DNA from: Bacteroidota bacterium
Lineage (GTDB): Bacteria > Bacteroidota > Bacteroidia > Flavobacteriales_D > Sanyastnellaceae
NCBI GenBank assembly: GCA_027619225.1
Contig: JAQCFW010000011.1
Coordinates: forward strand, 1 to 64,000
Reading direction: 5' to 3'
Length of the DNA stretch: 64,000 bases
Shown: one piece after another, positions 17,588-26,383 of the stretch
How the letters are laid out: every line of letters starts with the position of its first letter
Numbering within the stretch: the first letter of the stretch is position 1
Made by a program: the position numbers and the translations under genes
Notes under the pieces: generated by a model
The model's input: only the letters and a program-made list of their open reading frames with translations
Database searches by the model: none
Told to the model about the DNA's origin: nothing

Positions 17588-18156
17588 TGAGTTTTTTGAG
17601 ATACTTCATTAGCCTTAAATTCTTTGAGACCTTGTATAGTTCCTTTAATACATTCACAAGGTGTTGTTCCTCCTTTCCTGGCATCTTCACAAGGCTTTTC
17701 AATTAATTCTGGCCGATTCTTTTTTATCCAATCCTCTGCTTCATAGTATACGTCAGGATCATTTGAGGATGTTTGAACAGATCGGATTTTTCTATCTTTT
17801 ATGATAATATGAAAAGTGTCCGTAACATTTAAATCTAATTGAAGTGCTCTCATTAGATCATTTTTTACTGTAACAGGACATATAACTAGCGAATCATTTT
17901 TTTCTACACCGTCAGCATGATTTAATACTTCGTAATTTCCACATTCTGCCCATTTCTGATAATACAAAATAGAAGGATGTGATTTTTCAGCATATGATAG
18001 CGATAATTTCAAAGAATCTTCATTAAATGAATAGAATGCATCAATAAACTTATTTGCTATTTCAACATTATCGTTTTGGTGAATATTAATTTCAGAGTTA
18101 GTTCGATTTGTACATCCAATAAATATTAGAATAGATAAGTAAAATATTTTCTTCAT
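17584..18156 (-). CDS. Small lipoprotein, cassette-like
   Basis: 190 residues from the preferred ATG (MKKIFYLSILIFIGC, with the lipobox Cys at residue 15). A start at 18213 would add 19 residues, but those lie within the recombination-type site and lack a signal sequence. The mature protein has a helical domain (ANKFIDAFYSFNEDSLKLSL), a DUF4864-like or NTF2-like appearance in the middle (VTDTFHIIIKDRKIRSVQT) and a Cys-rich end (KPCEDARKGGTTPCECIKG). I do not assign a function. It is flanked by 14-base imperfect inverted repeats (17573-17586 and 18183-18196, 12 of 14 matching), so it looks like one gene cassette. Confidence 0.7.
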   Translation of the reverse strand: MKKIFYLSILIFIGCTNRTNSEINIHQNDNVEIANKFIDAFYSFNEDSLKLSLSYAEKSHPSILYYQKWAECGNYEVLNHADGVEKNDSLVICPVTVKNDLMRALQLDLNVTDTFHIIIKDRKIRSVQTSSNDPDVYYEAEDWIKKNRPELIEKPCEDARKGGTTPCECIKGTIQGLKEFKANEVSQKTQ

Positions 18157-18188
18157 TGTTTTAATGTTTTTTGGTTTGGCTTTAATGA

Positions 18189-18248
18189 CTTCTAACACTA
18201 CGCTAAACAACAATGGTGTTTATCTGCTAATATAACGATTTGTTGGAC
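18189..18248 (-). repeat. attC/attI-like site 1 (60 bp)
   Basis: On the minus strand the site starts GTCCAAC (fits the RYYYAAC core) and ends GTTAGAAG (near GTTRRRY), exactly 60 bases including both ends, a typical attC length. It overlaps the last codons of the recombinase fragment. An AAACA/TGTTT hairpin lies in the middle. The end CTTCTAAC on the plus strand (18189-18196) is the inverse of 17573-17580. Confidence 0.5.
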
Positions 18249-18511
18249 TCCTTATCTTTATTGGGACCAGACCCCATGATGCGATCTAAGGGACTCGTTA
18301 TTTTGCGCAGGGAAGCATCAGAAATTTGAGTATAAATCTGAGTGGTCTTCAGGGATGAGTGCCCCAGCAAATCTTGAACGTACCTCACATCTGTGCCGTG
18401 TTCTAGCAAATGGGTTGCAAAACTGTGCCGAAGGGTATGTGGCGTGACTTTTTGTGAGACACCTGCTCTTTGAGCGGCCCGTTTGACGATATTTAATACG
18501 GAGGTGCCAAC
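18227..18511 (-). pseudogene. Tyrosine recombinase (integrase) 3' fragment
   Basis: About 94 codons with the complete C-terminal catalytic block of a tyrosine recombinase: [15 protein letters not shown], then [18 protein letters not shown] (HxxR), [17 protein letters not shown] (the second His and the nucleophile Tyr), ending in ITSPLDRI. A stop (18512-18514) lies just upstream in frame, and the usual 200 or so preceding residues, including the first catalytic Arg, are missing. The gene is therefore 5'-truncated. The TSPLD tail resembles those of integron integrases and XerD-like Bacteroidota recombinases. It is in the same orientation as the following cassette-like genes. Confidence 0.8.
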
Positions 18512-18580
18512 CTACGTTGGAGGAGTTTTTTAGAGTAGAGCTCAATCATTTCTTTTTGCATACTACATGATACAGTCACG

Positions 18581-18700
18581 ATGAAGATTGTTGACTTCGC
18601 TTTTGTAGATGATAGAAGTAAATTTATTTTCGTTGCTCGAAGGATGAACTATGGGGCACGAAAAGAGGTATTTATAAACAAGGATATTAAATCTTCCTGA
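18581..18700 (+). CDS. Possible 39-residue peptide
   Basis: An open frame begins MKIVDFAFVDDRSKF and ends INKDIKSS, filling most of the gap between the recombinase fragment and the carboxylase gene. The composition looks protein-like but there is no family match I know and no promoter box at the right distance. It may be a real small gene, a remnant of the recombinase-associated element, or chance. Confidence 0.2.
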   Translation: MKIVDFAFVDDRSKFIFVARRMNYGARKEVFINKDIKSS

Positions 18701-18708
18701 CGATGCAG

Positions 18709-18720
18709 TAAATTAGCGAT
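18709..18720 (+). promoter_or_regulatory. Carboxylase gene -7 box
   Basis: TAAATTAG, one mismatch from TAnnTTTG, is followed by CGAT and the ATG at 18721. The spacing is the same as at several other genes of the window. Confidence 0.4.
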
Positions 18721-20277
18721 ATGGGAAACAAGCAAGAAACGCCAACTGAACGACTTAAGAATATGCGGGCCGAAGCCCTTTTAGGCGGTGGCGAGAAGAG
18801 AATCGAAGCCCAACACGCGAAAGGGAAACTCACCGCTCGTGAACGCATAAGCTTACTATTAGACCCAGGAACTTTTGAAGAGTTAGGGATGCTTGTCACT
18901 CACCGTTCAACCAATTTCGGGTTAGACAAGCAGAAATTTTTAGGGGATGGGGTGGTGACGGGTTACGGTCAAGTAAACGGCAGACTCATCTACGTTTTCA
19001 GCCAGGATTTTACAGTACTTGGCGGATCGCTTGCCGAAGCTCATGCTGAGAAGATTTGTAAAATCATGGACCTTGCCCTTGAAAATGGAGCCCCTGTGGT
19101 GGGTCTGAACGATAGTGGAGGGGCCAGGATACAGGAAGGAGTAGTGAGCCTGGGTGGATATGCAGACATCTTTCACCGCAACGTTCAGGCCAGTGGTGTT
19201 GTGCCTCAACTTTCGCTTATTCTCGGACCGTGTGCGGGAGGAGCAGTATATTCTCCGGCACTTACCGACTTTACGTTTATGGTGGAGGGGTCTTCATATA
19301 TGTTTGTGACTGGACCCAATGTGGTGAAAACCGTAACGCACGAGGAAGTGACTTCAGAAGAGCTTGGAGGGGCGAAAACCCACGCAACGAAATCAGGAGT
19401 CACCCACTTTACAGCTCCCCACGAAGCGGCTGCGATAGATCAAGCAAAACAGATTCTTGCTTTTCTCCCCCAAAACTGTGAGGAAAACGCAATGCATGTA
19501 ACATACTCTTCTCCAGAATCCGAGAAGCGTGAAAAGTTAGATTCTATCATCCCTGAAAATGCTCAGAAACCTTACGATGTTCGAGAGGTTATTTCAGAAC
19601 TAACAGATGAGAATTCTTTTTTAGAAGTCCAAAAAGACTATGCGGAAAACATCGTGATCGGATTCGCTCGTTTGGGCGGTCGTTCAATAGGTATTGTAGC
19701 TAACCAACCAGCATTCCTCGCGGGAGTGCTAGACATCCACGCTTCGAAGAAAGCGGCGAGGTTTGTGAGAACCTGTGACGCCTTTAATGTGCCTCTTCTC
19801 GTTTTAGAAGACGTTCCGGGATTCCTTCCAGGAACCGACCAAGAGTGGAATGGAATCATCACCAACGGCGCGAAATTGCTGTACGCTTTCTCTGAAGCAA
19901 CGGTCCCAAGAATTACTGTAATTACCCGCAAAGCATATGGCGGAGCTTACGATGTAATGAACAGCAGGAATATCGGTGCTGATATGGTGTATAGTTGGCC
20001 CACGGCTGAAATTGCAGTGATGGGGGCGAAGGGAGCGGCGGAAATTATTTTCCGCAAGGAAATTTCCGGAGCGAGTGATCCTGCTGCGAAGCTTGCGGAA
20101 AAAGAGGCTGAATACGCAGAGTTATTTGCAAACCCATATAAAGCAGCAGGTCGTGGTTACGTAGATGAGGTAATTTCCCCTTCGGATACTAGAGAAAAGC
20201 TTATTAAAGCCTTCAAAATGTTAAAGAATAAGGTTAGAAACACACCTAGAAAAAAGCACGGGAACATCCCACTGTAG
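18721..20277 (+). CDS. Acyl-CoA carboxylase beta subunit
   Basis: 518 residues, the usual size for biotin-dependent carboxyltransferase beta subunits (propionyl-CoA carboxylase PccB or related). Two crotonase-like halves are visible: [30 protein letters not shown] and [16 protein letters not shown] in the first; [37 protein letters not shown] and [11 protein letters not shown] in the second. It transfers CO2 from carboxybiotin to an acyl-CoA, most likely propionyl-CoA. The biotin carboxylase/carrier subunit is not in the window. It is a single-gene unit beside the accessory region, with a predicted leaderless start. Confidence 0.93.
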   Translation: MGNKQETPTERLKNMRAEALLGGGEKRIEAQHAKGKLTARERISLLLDPGTFEELGMLVTHRSTNFGLDKQKFLGDGVVTGYGQVNGRLIYVFSQDFTVLGGSLAEAHAEKICKIMDLALENGAPVVGLNDSGGARIQEGVVSLGGYADIFHRNVQASGVVPQLSLILGPCAGGAVYSPALTDFTFMVEGSSYMFVTGPNVVKTVTHEEVTSEELGGAKTHATKSGVTHFTAPHEAAAIDQAKQILAFLPQNCEENAMHVTYSSPESEKREKLDSIIPENAQKPYDVREVISELTDENSFLEVQKDYAENIVIGFARLGGRSIGIVANQPAFLAGVLDIHASKKAARFVRTCDAFNVPLLVLEDVPGFLPGTDQEWNGIITNGAKLLYAFSEATVPRITVITRKAYGGAYDVMNSRNIGADMVYSWPTAEIAVMGAKGAAEIIFRKEISGASDPAAKLAEKEAEYAELFANPYKAAGRGYVDEVISPSDTREKLIKAFKMLKNKVRNTPRKKHGNIPL

Positions 20278-20302
20278 AAAAAATATTTTTTCTTAGAAGG
20301 AT

Positions 20303-20956
20303 TTAACTCTTTGTCCTTTTTATAGAGCAACCCACTGCTTTGGTCGAATTGGTTTTGATTCGCTTCCCTTCTGCTGAGCGAGAGATCGCATCTTTAAGAA
20401 AATGCTCTTCCACTGCATCAGCGCTATCTACACTGTCGTCAATAGATCCCTTGTAAATTAATTCTAGATCAGAGTTGAAGAGGAAAACGTGAGGTGTTGT
20501 GCGAGCTCCAAAGTTGTTTGCGAGCTTGCTTTCTTCGTCTAAAACGTATGGTGCAAGATACCCCATTTCCATAGCGCGACTTTTCATTTTTATGAAGCTA
20601 TCGCTGTCATCTCTTCTTGCAGCATTTGAATTCACGAGCAACGTTCCAAATCCATTTTCAGAAGCTAACGCAATGATTCCATTATATCGTCCTTCCCAAC
20701 CTTCTGTGGTTTCTCCACGCCCTACTACGAATGGGCATGAGTTACAAGTAAAAATCACCAAAGCTCCATTTTCTCCTTTAATGTCATTTATAGACACTTG
20801 CGAACCATCGATATTCATCATTGAGTATGATGCTGCAGGGGCGAGATTGCCTATTTCAAGTGTGTTTGCGGTTTGGGCGTAGCCTGAAAACGAAACGATC
20901 AGACAGATAGACAGCGCACCAATAAAGTGGACGGGGGCAGTTATAAAATTCTTCAT
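20303..20956 (-). CDS. Exported thioredoxin-fold (AhpC/TSA-like) protein
   Basis: 217 residues with a signal peptide (hydrophobic stretch from FIGALSICLIVSFSG, cleavage near YAQ). It has a redoxin domain: GNLAPAASYSMMNIDG, then GALVIFTCNSCPFVVGRGE with the CxxC pair, then FGARTTPHVFLFN with the cis-Pro. It matches periplasmic thiol-disulfide or peroxiredoxin-like proteins whose active site is usually TCNHCPYV; here it is CNSC. The C-terminus contains an extra Cys. A TACCTTCG box sits four bases upstream of the start, so it is probably transcribed on its own although queA precedes it by only 20 bases. Confidence 0.87.
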   Translation of the reverse strand: MKNFITAPVHFIGALSICLIVSFSGYAQTANTLEIGNLAPAASYSMMNIDGSQVSINDIKGENGALVIFTCNSCPFVVGRGETTEGWEGRYNGIIALASENGFGTLLVNSNAARRDDSDSFIKMKSRAMEMGYLAPYVLDEESKLANNFGARTTPHVFLFNSDLELIYKGSIDDSVDSADAVEEHFLKDAISRSAEGKRIKTNSTKAVGCSIKRTKS

Positions 20957-20968
20957 AATGCGAAGGTA
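20957..20968 (-). promoter_or_regulatory. Promoter -7 box of the thioredoxin-fold gene
   Basis: On the minus strand TACCTTCG then CATT then ATG. It has one mismatch to TAnnTTTG and the four-base leaderless spacing. Confidence 0.5.
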
Positions 20969-20976
20969 GGTAGAAC

Positions 20977-22026
20977 CTACTTAATAAGTAGCGCGTCACC
21001 GTAAGCGTAGAAACGATAACCTTCTTTTATAGCCTCGTTGTAAGCTTCCATAATCAATTCGTGACCCGCAAATGCTGATTGAAGCATGAGGAGTGTTGAC
21101 TGTTGAGTGTGAAAGTTAGTGAGAAGACTATCTGCAACGCGGAAGTCATATTTAGGGAAAATAAACTTATTCGTCCAACCTTTATAAGGCTTAAGAGTAT
21201 TCGTTGTGCTCACAGAGTTCTCCATGGCACGCATCGATGTAGATCCGATGGCACAGATGCGTCGTCCTTCAGCTTTAGCACGGTTAACACGCTCGACACA
21301 ACTGTCCTCAATAATGAGTTGCTCACTATCGACTTTGTGCTTGGTAATGTCTTCAACCTCCACTTCTCGGAATGTGCCCAGACCGATATGAAGCGTGATG
21401 TACGCCATGTCTATACCCTTAATCTCCATGCGTTTCATAAGTTGCTTAGAGAAATGAAGACCTGCAGTTGGTGCTGCAACAGCTCCTTCAGTTTTAGCGT
21501 AAATAGTTTGGAATCTTTCGACATCAATATCTTCAGTTCCACGTTCTATGTAACGTGGGAGTGGAGTTTCTCCGAGCGCTACAATCTTCGCCATAAACTC
21601 GGTTTTACTTCCATCGAATAAAAAGCGCAATGTTCTTCCTCTTGAAGTTGTGTTGTCGATAACCTCAGCGACAAGCTCATCGCTTTCTCCGAAGTACAGC
21701 TTGTTTCCGACACGAATCTTTCTAGCGGGATCAACAAGAACATCCCAAAGCATAGCTTCTTCATTTAATTCACGAAGTAAGAAAACTTCAATTACGGCAC
21801 CCGTCTTCTCTTTGTTTCCGTATAAACGAGCAGGGAAAACCTTCGTATCGTTTGCAACGAAAACATCCCCTTCATCGAACATTCCAAGAATATCCTTGAA
21901 CATTTTGTGTTCTATTTTTCCAGTTTTGCGATCGACAACCATCATACGGCTATCGTCACGATTTTCTAGGGGGTATTGTGCAATTTGTTCGGTCGGAAGA
22001 TCGAATTTAAAGTGCGAAAGCTTCAT
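20977..22026 (-). CDS. queA: tRNA preQ1(34) S-adenosylmethionine ribosyltransferase-isomerase
   Basis: 349 residues from the ATG that gives [16 protein letters not shown], the classical QueA N-terminus (the ATG at 22041 would add five residues). Further family signatures are [42 protein letters not shown] and [15 protein letters not shown]. QueA moves the ribosyl part of SAM to preQ1 in tRNA to form epoxyqueuosine, the penultimate step of queuosine synthesis. It follows truB on the same strand after about 70 bases; a weak TAGTTTCG sequence in that gap might be a promoter. Confidence 0.96.
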   Translation of the reverse strand: MKLSHFKFDLPTEQIAQYPLENRDDSRMMVVDRKTGKIEHKMFKDILGMFDEGDVFVANDTKVFPARLYGNKEKTGAVIEVFLLRELNEEAMLWDVLVDPARKIRVGNKLYFGESDELVAEVIDNTTSRGRTLRFLFDGSKTEFMAKIVALGETPLPRYIERGTEDIDVERFQTIYAKTEGAVAAPTAGLHFSKQLMKRMEIKGIDMAYITLHIGLGTFREVEVEDITKHKVDSEQLIIEDSCVERVNRAKAEGRRICAIGSTSMRAMENSVSTTNTLKPYKGWTNKFIFPKYDFRVADSLLTNFHTQQSTLLMLQSAFAGHELIMEAYNEAIKEGYRFYAYGDALLIK

Positions 22027-22114
22027 TCTTTGAGCAGCCATAATACAAGAGTTTTTTTATTGCGAAATCTGAGCGCGCGAAACTAATCAAAAACAGTATA
22101 CAAGTCAAGTGTTT

Positions 22115-22906
22115 TTAGCTATTTTTTGTAGTTATGCCGCAATACTTGACAGCATCGAGTAATTCAGTTAAATCCCATGCTTTTTCAGCCATAAAATCTC
22201 CGCTCCTCGTTCGCCTTAAAGCCGTCAAAGTTCCCCCGACATTTAACTCCTTACCGAGGTCTCTTGCGAGAGCTCTGATATACGTTCCTTTAGAACAAAC
22301 CACCTTGAAATTCACATCTATAACGCTGTAGTTGTCGGAATCAACCCCACTAACATTATCAACAACGATTTTATTAAACGAGTTGATCTCAAAAGAATTT
22401 ACGGTAACCGCTTTTGGCTTTAAGGCGACTGTTTCACCTTTTCTGGCAGCTTTGTAAGCAGTCACACCATCGACTTTTTTTGCAGAATACTGTGGAGGCA
22501 TTTGGTTAAGATTGCCAATAAATTTAATAGAAGCCTTCTCAACAGAACTGGGGTTAATAGCATCTAAAATGGTGAGATCACAATAATTATCTACCTCCGT
22601 TTCGCTGTCGAAGGAAGGGGTAGTCACTCCGAGGCGAATGGTGCCTGTATATGTTTTTTGCTCAGCTTGTAGTATGTCTATAGTCTTCGTTTTACGTCCC
22701 GTACATACCACCAAAACCCCAGTCGCTAAAGGGTCTAAAGTCCCAGCATGCCCGACCTTAATTTTCTTAATGTTAAAGGTGTGCCTAATTGTTCCTCGCA
22801 ACTTATTTACTACATCAAAACTCGTCCAGTCTAATGGTTTATCGATGACTAGAACCTGACCTTCAAGAAAGTCTTCAAGTGTATTAAAATGTTTTGTAGG
22901 GGCCAT
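22115..22906 (-). CDS. truB: tRNA pseudouridine(55) synthase
   Basis: 263 residues from the ATG at 22906, one base after the mfd stop (TAA-A-ATG). A reading from 22948 would add 14 residues overlapping mfd. The family signatures are VLVIDKPLDWTSFDVVNKLR at the N-terminus, the catalytic HAGTLDPLATGVLVV with Asp, PPQYSAKKVDGV and SKGTYIRALARDLG. TruB makes pseudouridine 55 in the T-loop of tRNAs. The tight spacing argues for transcription with mfd. Confidence 0.96.
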   Translation of the reverse strand: MAPTKHFNTLEDFLEGQVLVIDKPLDWTSFDVVNKLRGTIRHTFNIKKIKVGHAGTLDPLATGVLVVCTGRKTKTIDILQAEQKTYTGTIRLGVTTPSFDSETEVDNYCDLTILDAINPSSVEKASIKFIGNLNQMPPQYSAKKVDGVTAYKAARKGETVALKPKAVTVNSFEINSFNKIVVDNVSGVDSDNYSVIDVNFKVVCSKGTYIRALARDLGKELNVGGTLTALRRTRSGDFMAEKAWDLTELLDAVKYCGITTKNS

Positions 22907-22907
22907 T

Positions 22908-25900
22908 TTACTTTTTATTTCTTGCCTTTTCTGCAGCCTTTCTACCACTTGTCATTTCAGCAGCTTCTGCGGCAGTCATACCTGCCATATCTTCAAAAAC
23001 ACCTAACATTACCCGAATTGAATTTATGTTTTCGATTCTCAATCTAAGGGCTCCATTTCGCTGATACATACTTGCATCACGTGAATTTTCCTTGAGGTAA
23101 TTTAACACCCTAGCGAACATAGGCCCTTGGAAATAAGGGCTTTTCTCTTCACTGACAAATGCCGCTATTAGTTTTCCGGCTTTTAGAATCACTTTTTCCA
23201 TTCCCAATATTCTAGCAACCCACCTGAGTCGCATAGTGAGCAGAAGCTCCTCGGTTTCTGTAGGCAAAGGCCCAAACCGATCCTCCAATTTTACTCTGAA
23301 TGCCTCCAATGCATGCTCACTATCAAGTCCGTCTAATTCTCTGTAAAGCGTAATTCTCTCAGGAATGTCACTAATATAATGGTCGGGGATTAACAAGGAA
23401 AAATCGGTTTCCAAGATGGTTTCTTCAACATATTTTCCGGTTTCTCTCCTTTCCTCTTCGAAGAGGTCGTTAAATTTATTTTCTTTCAATTCATTTACAG
23501 CCTCCGCAAGAATCCGTTGGTACATTTCAAATCCTATGTCTGAAATAAATCCACTTTGTTCAGCACCCAACAGATCTCCTGCACCTCGAATATCGAGATC
23601 TCTCATCGCTATTTGAACTCCACTGCCTAAATCGCTAAATTGTTCTAAGGCCTGCAGTCTCTTCTTAGATTCAGAAGGCAAAGAGCTTAGGGGTGGGGCC
23701 ATTAAATAGCAAAAGGCTTTCCGATTAGACCGACCGACCCTTCCACGAAGTTGGTGTAAATCACTTAAACCAAACTTATGCGCATCGTTTATTAAAATGG
23801 TATTTGCATTGCTGATGTCAATCCCGCTTTCTATAATGGTGGTGGCAATAAGCACATCATATCCACCCTCAATAAACGTAGCCATCACATTCTCAAGCTC
23901 CTTACCCTCCATTCTCCCATGACCTATTCCTATTCTTATATCTGGAAGCAGCCTTTGTACAATTCCCGCAACTTCTTTAATGTTTACGATTCGATTGTGT
24001 ACGAAATACACCTGTCCTCCTCGACTCACTTCATAACTAATGGCATCCCGAATGAGCTCTTCGCTGAACGAAGTGACGACAGTTTCAACAGGGTGTCGGT
24101 TTGGTGGTGCAGTCCTAATGATACTTAAATCACGTGCTCCCATCAAAGAAAATTGCAAAGTTCTGGGGATGGGAGTTGCGGTAAGAGTCAAAGTATCAAC
24201 ATTTTCCCTCATGGTCTTCAGTTTATCTTTCACTCCCACGCCAAACTTCTGCTCCTCATCTACCACCAGCAGGCCCAAGTCTTTGAATTTTACTTTCTTG
24301 CCCACAATAGCATGAGTTCCGATTAATATATCGACTTCACCGGATTCAACTTTATCTAGGGTTTCACGAAGGGCTTTTCCAGTTTTAAAACGATTGATGT
24401 AGTCTACAGTAACCGGGAAATCTTTAAGCCGACGGGCAAAACTACGTGCGTGTTGCATAGATAAAATGGTTGTCGGAACGAGCATTGCGACTTGTTTTCC
24501 ATCGGTCGCAGCCTTAAAGGCCGCACGTATAGCGACCTCAGTTTTTCCAAACCCCACATCTCCACACACAAGCCTATCCATTGGAATGATTTTCTCCATA
24601 TCCTCTTTTACAGCTTTCGTTGTAGTGTGCTGGTCCGGGGTGTCTTCAAACATAAAACTTGCTTCAAGTTCATGCTGTAAATAGCTGTCGGGTGTAAAGG
24701 CAAACCCTTCTGCTGCTTTTCGCTTGGCGTACAGATGTAGAAGATCGTAGGCTATTTGCTTGACGCGAGATTTTGTTTTGGCCTTGGTCTTAGCCCAAGT
24801 AGCAGTCCCGAGTTTATTCACTGAGGGAGTCGTTCCTTCCTTAGAAGTGAATTTAGAAATACGATGTAAAGAATGTATGCTTACATAAAGTACATCTCCA
24901 CCTTTATATGACAGCCTTATTGCTTCCTGTTCTTTGCCATTCACCTCAATCTTATGAAGGCCAGAAAATTCACCTATTCCATGGTCAATATGCACCACAA
25001 AATCCCCCACTTCTAAAGACATTAACTCTTTAATAGTGAGTGCTTCTTTGCTTTTCCTAAAACCATCTTTAAGACGGAACCTGTGGTATCTATCAAATAA
25101 CTGATGATCAGTGTAGACGAGGACTTTTAAATCTTTATCTACAAATCCTACACTGAGTTCCATAGGGATAGGTGTGTACGGAACGTCCGGACTTTTCTCA
25201 CCATTTTTATCCTGCCGATCAGTAAAAATATCATGAAGCCGCTCAAGTTGAGTGGCTTGTCCTGACACGATTACATTCACATATCCATTTCGATTGTTTG
25301 CAATGAGGTTCGTTGCGATCATGTCAAAATGCTTGTTGAATGCAGGCTGCTCAGTCATTCCATAGGAAATTGTCAACCTGTCGGAAAATGTTTTCCCTCC
25401 ACCGAATTCAACAACAGAAAAATCTTCGATGAGACTTTTGAAAACCTCAGGATCTAAGTACAGCTCAGATGGTGGAGTTCTTTTCGTCTCTCCCACAAGA
25501 CGTTCGAAATGAGCAGTTGCCTTTTCTAGTTCTTTCTGCAGGCCGAGTTCGCAACTTTTCACATCGCTCATCCAAATCACAGAATCCTCAGGAATAAAAC
25601 TAAAGAAGGCTTCCCAGCTTTCATGAAGCGTTTTCTTGCCCACATTGGGAACGATTGTAGCCCTCGTTAGCTTGCTTACACTAAGCTGGGAAACGGGATT
25701 AAATTTACGAATGCTTTCTATCTCCTCTCCGAAAAACTCTATTCGATAAGGGTGGTCGAAAGAATAGCTAAAGACATCAACGATCCCACCTCTCATGGCA
25801 TATTGACCAGGCTCATACACAAAATCCACTTTTTCAAATCCATATTCTAAGAATACTTCATCTAAGAAGTCGAGCGTAAATGAGTTTCCTACATGAATAG

Positions 25901-26354
25901 AAAAGGTTTGGGCACTCAGCTCCTTTTTGGTAATCACCATTTCGCTTAAAGCGCCAGGATAGCTAACGATGATACACCCTTCTCCATCTCTGTTGATTTC
26001 ATTTAGAACTTCGGCTCTCTGTGCGATATTTGCATTCTCAGTTATTTCTTCCTGATATGGCACCCTTGCTGAACGGGGGAATAGAAAAACGGGTCGTGGA
26101 TTTTCGACTAAGATTTGCTCTAAGTCGTTCATAAAATATGCGGCCTGCTCTTTATCGTCAAACACGAATAAATGAGGTCTCTTTTTAACGCCTTCTTTCA
26201 GCTCGTTTTCTAATAATCCAGCGGCAATCAATGCAAGACCGGAGCCCACGACTCCTTTTAATTCAATCTTGTTAGATGTGTCCTTTAGCGCACGAAGTAA
26301 TTTGCCAGTACGATGATCACAGCGGTAAAAATTTAGAAGGTCGTCCGTTCTCAT
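22908..26354 (-). CDS. mfd: Transcription-repair coupling factor
   Basis: 1148 residues, typical Mfd length. The UvrB-homologous N-terminal part (PYQEEITENANIAQR, YEPGQYAMRGGIVDVF) is followed by the RNA-polymerase-interacting CarD-like domain near residue 445 (LEVGDFVVHIDHGIGEF). Next comes the helicase/translocase core with Walker A (GDVGFGKTEVA, about 598), the DEEQ box (VVDEEQKFGV, about 697) and the TRG region (QLRGRVGRSNRKAFCY), and then the C-terminal TRCF domain (IPDHYISDIPERITLYREL). It releases stalled RNA polymerase and recruits UvrA for repair. It lies between fbp and truB. Confidence 0.98.
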   Translation of the reverse strand: MRTDDLLNFYRCDHRTGKLLRALKDTSNKIELKGVVGSGLALIAAGLLENELKEGVKKRPHLFVFDDKEQAAYFMNDLEQILVENPRPVFLFPRSARVPYQEEITENANIAQRAEVLNEINRDGEGCIIVSYPGALSEMVITKKELSAQTFSIHVGNSFTLDFLDEVFLEYGFEKVDFVYEPGQYAMRGGIVDVFSYSFDHPYRIEFFGEEIESIRKFNPVSQLSVSKLTRATIVPNVGKKTLHESWEAFFSFIPEDSVIWMSDVKSCELGLQKELEKATAHFERLVGETKRTPPSELYLDPEVFKSLIEDFSVVEFGGGKTFSDRLTISYGMTEQPAFNKHFDMIATNLIANNRNGYVNVIVSGQATQLERLHDIFTDRQDKNGEKSPDVPYTPIPMELSVGFVDKDLKVLVYTDHQLFDRYHRFRLKDGFRKSKEALTIKELMSLEVGDFVVHIDHGIGEFSGLHKIEVNGKEQEAIRLSYKGGDVLYVSIHSLHRISKFTSKEGTTPSVNKLGTATWAKTKAKTKSRVKQIAYDLLHLYAKRKAAEGFAFTPDSYLQHELEASFMFEDTPDQHTTTKAVKEDMEKIIPMDRLVCGDVGFGKTEVAIRAAFKAATDGKQVAMLVPTTILSMQHARSFARRLKDFPVTVDYINRFKTGKALRETLDKVESGEVDILIGTHAIVGKKVKFKDLGLLVVDEEQKFGVGVKDKLKTMRENVDTLTLTATPIPRTLQFSLMGARDLSIIRTAPPNRHPVETVVTSFSEELIRDAISYEVSRGGQVYFVHNRIVNIKEVAGIVQRLLPDIRIGIGHGRMEGKELENVMATFIEGGYDVLIATTIIESGIDISNANTILINDAHKFGLSDLHQLRGRVGRSNRKAFCYLMAPPLSSLPSESKKRLQALEQFSDLGSGVQIAMRDLDIRGAGDLLGAEQSGFISDIGFEMYQRILAEAVNELKENKFNDLFEEERRETGKYVEETILETDFSLLIPDHYISDIPERITLYRELDGLDSEHALEAFRVKLEDRFGPLPTETEELLLTMRLRWVARILGMEKVILKAGKLIAAFVSEEKSPYFQGPMFARVLNYLKENSRDASMYQRNGALRLRIENINSIRVMLGVFEDMAGMTAAEAAEMTSGRKAAEKARNKK

Positions 26355-26383
26355 TAAGCGTTTTAAGAAAGATAAAGATAAGC

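Noticed and set aside
18318-18545. 75-codon minus-strand frame over the recombinase fragment
   Set aside because: It is the wrong frame of the recombinase remnant; the other frame carries the HxxR, second His and Tyr residues.
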